From Haliea salexigens DSM 19537 (lineage in GTDB: Bacteria > Pseudomonadota > Gammaproteobacteria > Pseudomonadales > Halieaceae): a DNA stretch of 64,000 nt. The notes beneath the pieces are model-generated. The model worked only from the letters and a program-made list of their open reading frames with translations, did not search any database and had not been told where the DNA came from. The DNA lies in contig NZ_AUHJ01000007.1 of NCBI RefSeq assembly GCF_000423125.1, positions 1 through 64,000 of the forward strand, given 5' to 3'. Below are positions 63,747 through 64,000 of this stretch, one piece after another (the stretch's first letter is position 1; each line of letters begins with the position of its first letter). The translations under genes and the position numbers were made by a program.

Positions 63747-64000
63747 ATCGGTGCTGGTCACCCGTCCCGCCGGGCAGGGCGAGCAGCTGTGTTCTGCGCT
63801 GGCGGCGCGTGGGTTCACCGCGCACCACCTTCCCTTTCTACAGCTGCAGCCCCTGACGCCCCTGCCCGTCGCCGAGCGGCTTCGTGTACAGGCGCTCGAT
63901 CGTGTGCAGCATGTCATTTTTGTCAGTGCCAACGCGGTCGGGTTTGGTATGCCAATCATTGAGGGCTACTGGCCGCAATTGCCACAGGGCCTGCAGTGGT
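63736..64000 (+). CDS. hemD: Uroporphyrinogen-III synthase, N-terminal part (cut by window end)
   Basis: The frame from the ATG at 63736 stays open to the window end and gives about 88 residues starting [15 protein letters not shown]. It has the family features: an N-terminal [13 protein letters not shown] strand and loop, a hydrophobic LPFLQLQPL, and [15 protein letters not shown], the strand-loop of the first domain. HemD closes hydroxymethylbilane to uroporphyrinogen III. The 11-bp overlap with hemC and the usual hemC-hemD order support the call. The C-terminal domain lies outside the window. Confidence 0.9.
   Translation, partial: MVARSVLVTRPAGQGEQLCSALAARGFTAHHLPFLQLQPLTPLPVAERLRVQALDRVQHVIFVSANAVGFGMPIIEGYWPQLPQGLQW

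Overview
The window is a dense, GC-rich bacterial chromosome segment with about 50 protein genes, one tRNA and the end of one insertion sequence. Several conserved neighbourhoods point to a gammaproteobacterium: argH / algZ-algR / hemC-hemD; lptM-lysA-dapF-DUF484-xerC-yigB-like HAD; torF-glnK-amtB; and ubiK next to comM. The mix of TonB-dependent uptake, carotenoid-oxygenase-type catabolism and the algZR-hemCD order suggests the Pseudomonadales/Cellvibrionales side, perhaps a marine Halieaceae (OM60/NOR5-like) lineage. That placement is inference.

Layout. 1-420: the 3' end of an IS481-type element beside tRNA-Arg(CCG). 0.5-3.7 kb: two lipoproteins, a glutathione transferase and a cytochrome c5. 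3.7-11 kb: an RND efflux pair, an AraC-type regulator, and a class II aldolase/TauD-type dioxygenase pair. 11-15.3 kb: Rep helicase and a PhoX-type phosphatase. 15.3-30.6 kb: a catabolic region with two thiolases, an acyl-CoA ligase, a nitronate monooxygenase, an SDR, a DUF1295 membrane protein, a carotenoid-cleavage-type oxygenase, a TonB receptor, a tandem HxlR regulator, a PaaN-like aldehyde dehydrogenase and a SnoaL-like protein. Two repeated promoter motifs link parts of this region. 30.6-32.4 kb: comM-like ATPase and ubiK.

32.4-53.5 kb is a nitrogen-acquisition island. torF-glnK-amtB has a sigma54 promoter and NtrC-like sites. A GSIII-type glutamine synthetase diverges from a MetX-like hydrolase and has an NtrC-like site lying inside the hydrolase gene. 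Then two operons diverge from one control region (42.9-43.47 kb). The leftward operon encodes a TIM-barrel protein, a membrane desaturase-like di-iron protein and a NitT/TauT-type ABC transporter. The rightward operon begins with a guanidine-I riboswitch and encodes a second ABC transporter, both UAAP (carboxyguanidine deiminase-type) subunits, a biotin-dependent guanidine/urea carboxylase and allophanate hydrolase, followed by a second P-II gene. Both operons have good sigma54 -24/-12 elements with NtrC-like dyads between them. The guanidine operon therefore appears to be gated by both nitrogen starvation and guanidine. The leftward operon is the best candidate for an undescribed nitrogen-scavenging system.

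53.5-64 kb is housekeeping: the xerC/lysA block, a DUF3187 outer-membrane-type protein, argH, the AlgZ/AlgR pair, hemC and the start of hemD.
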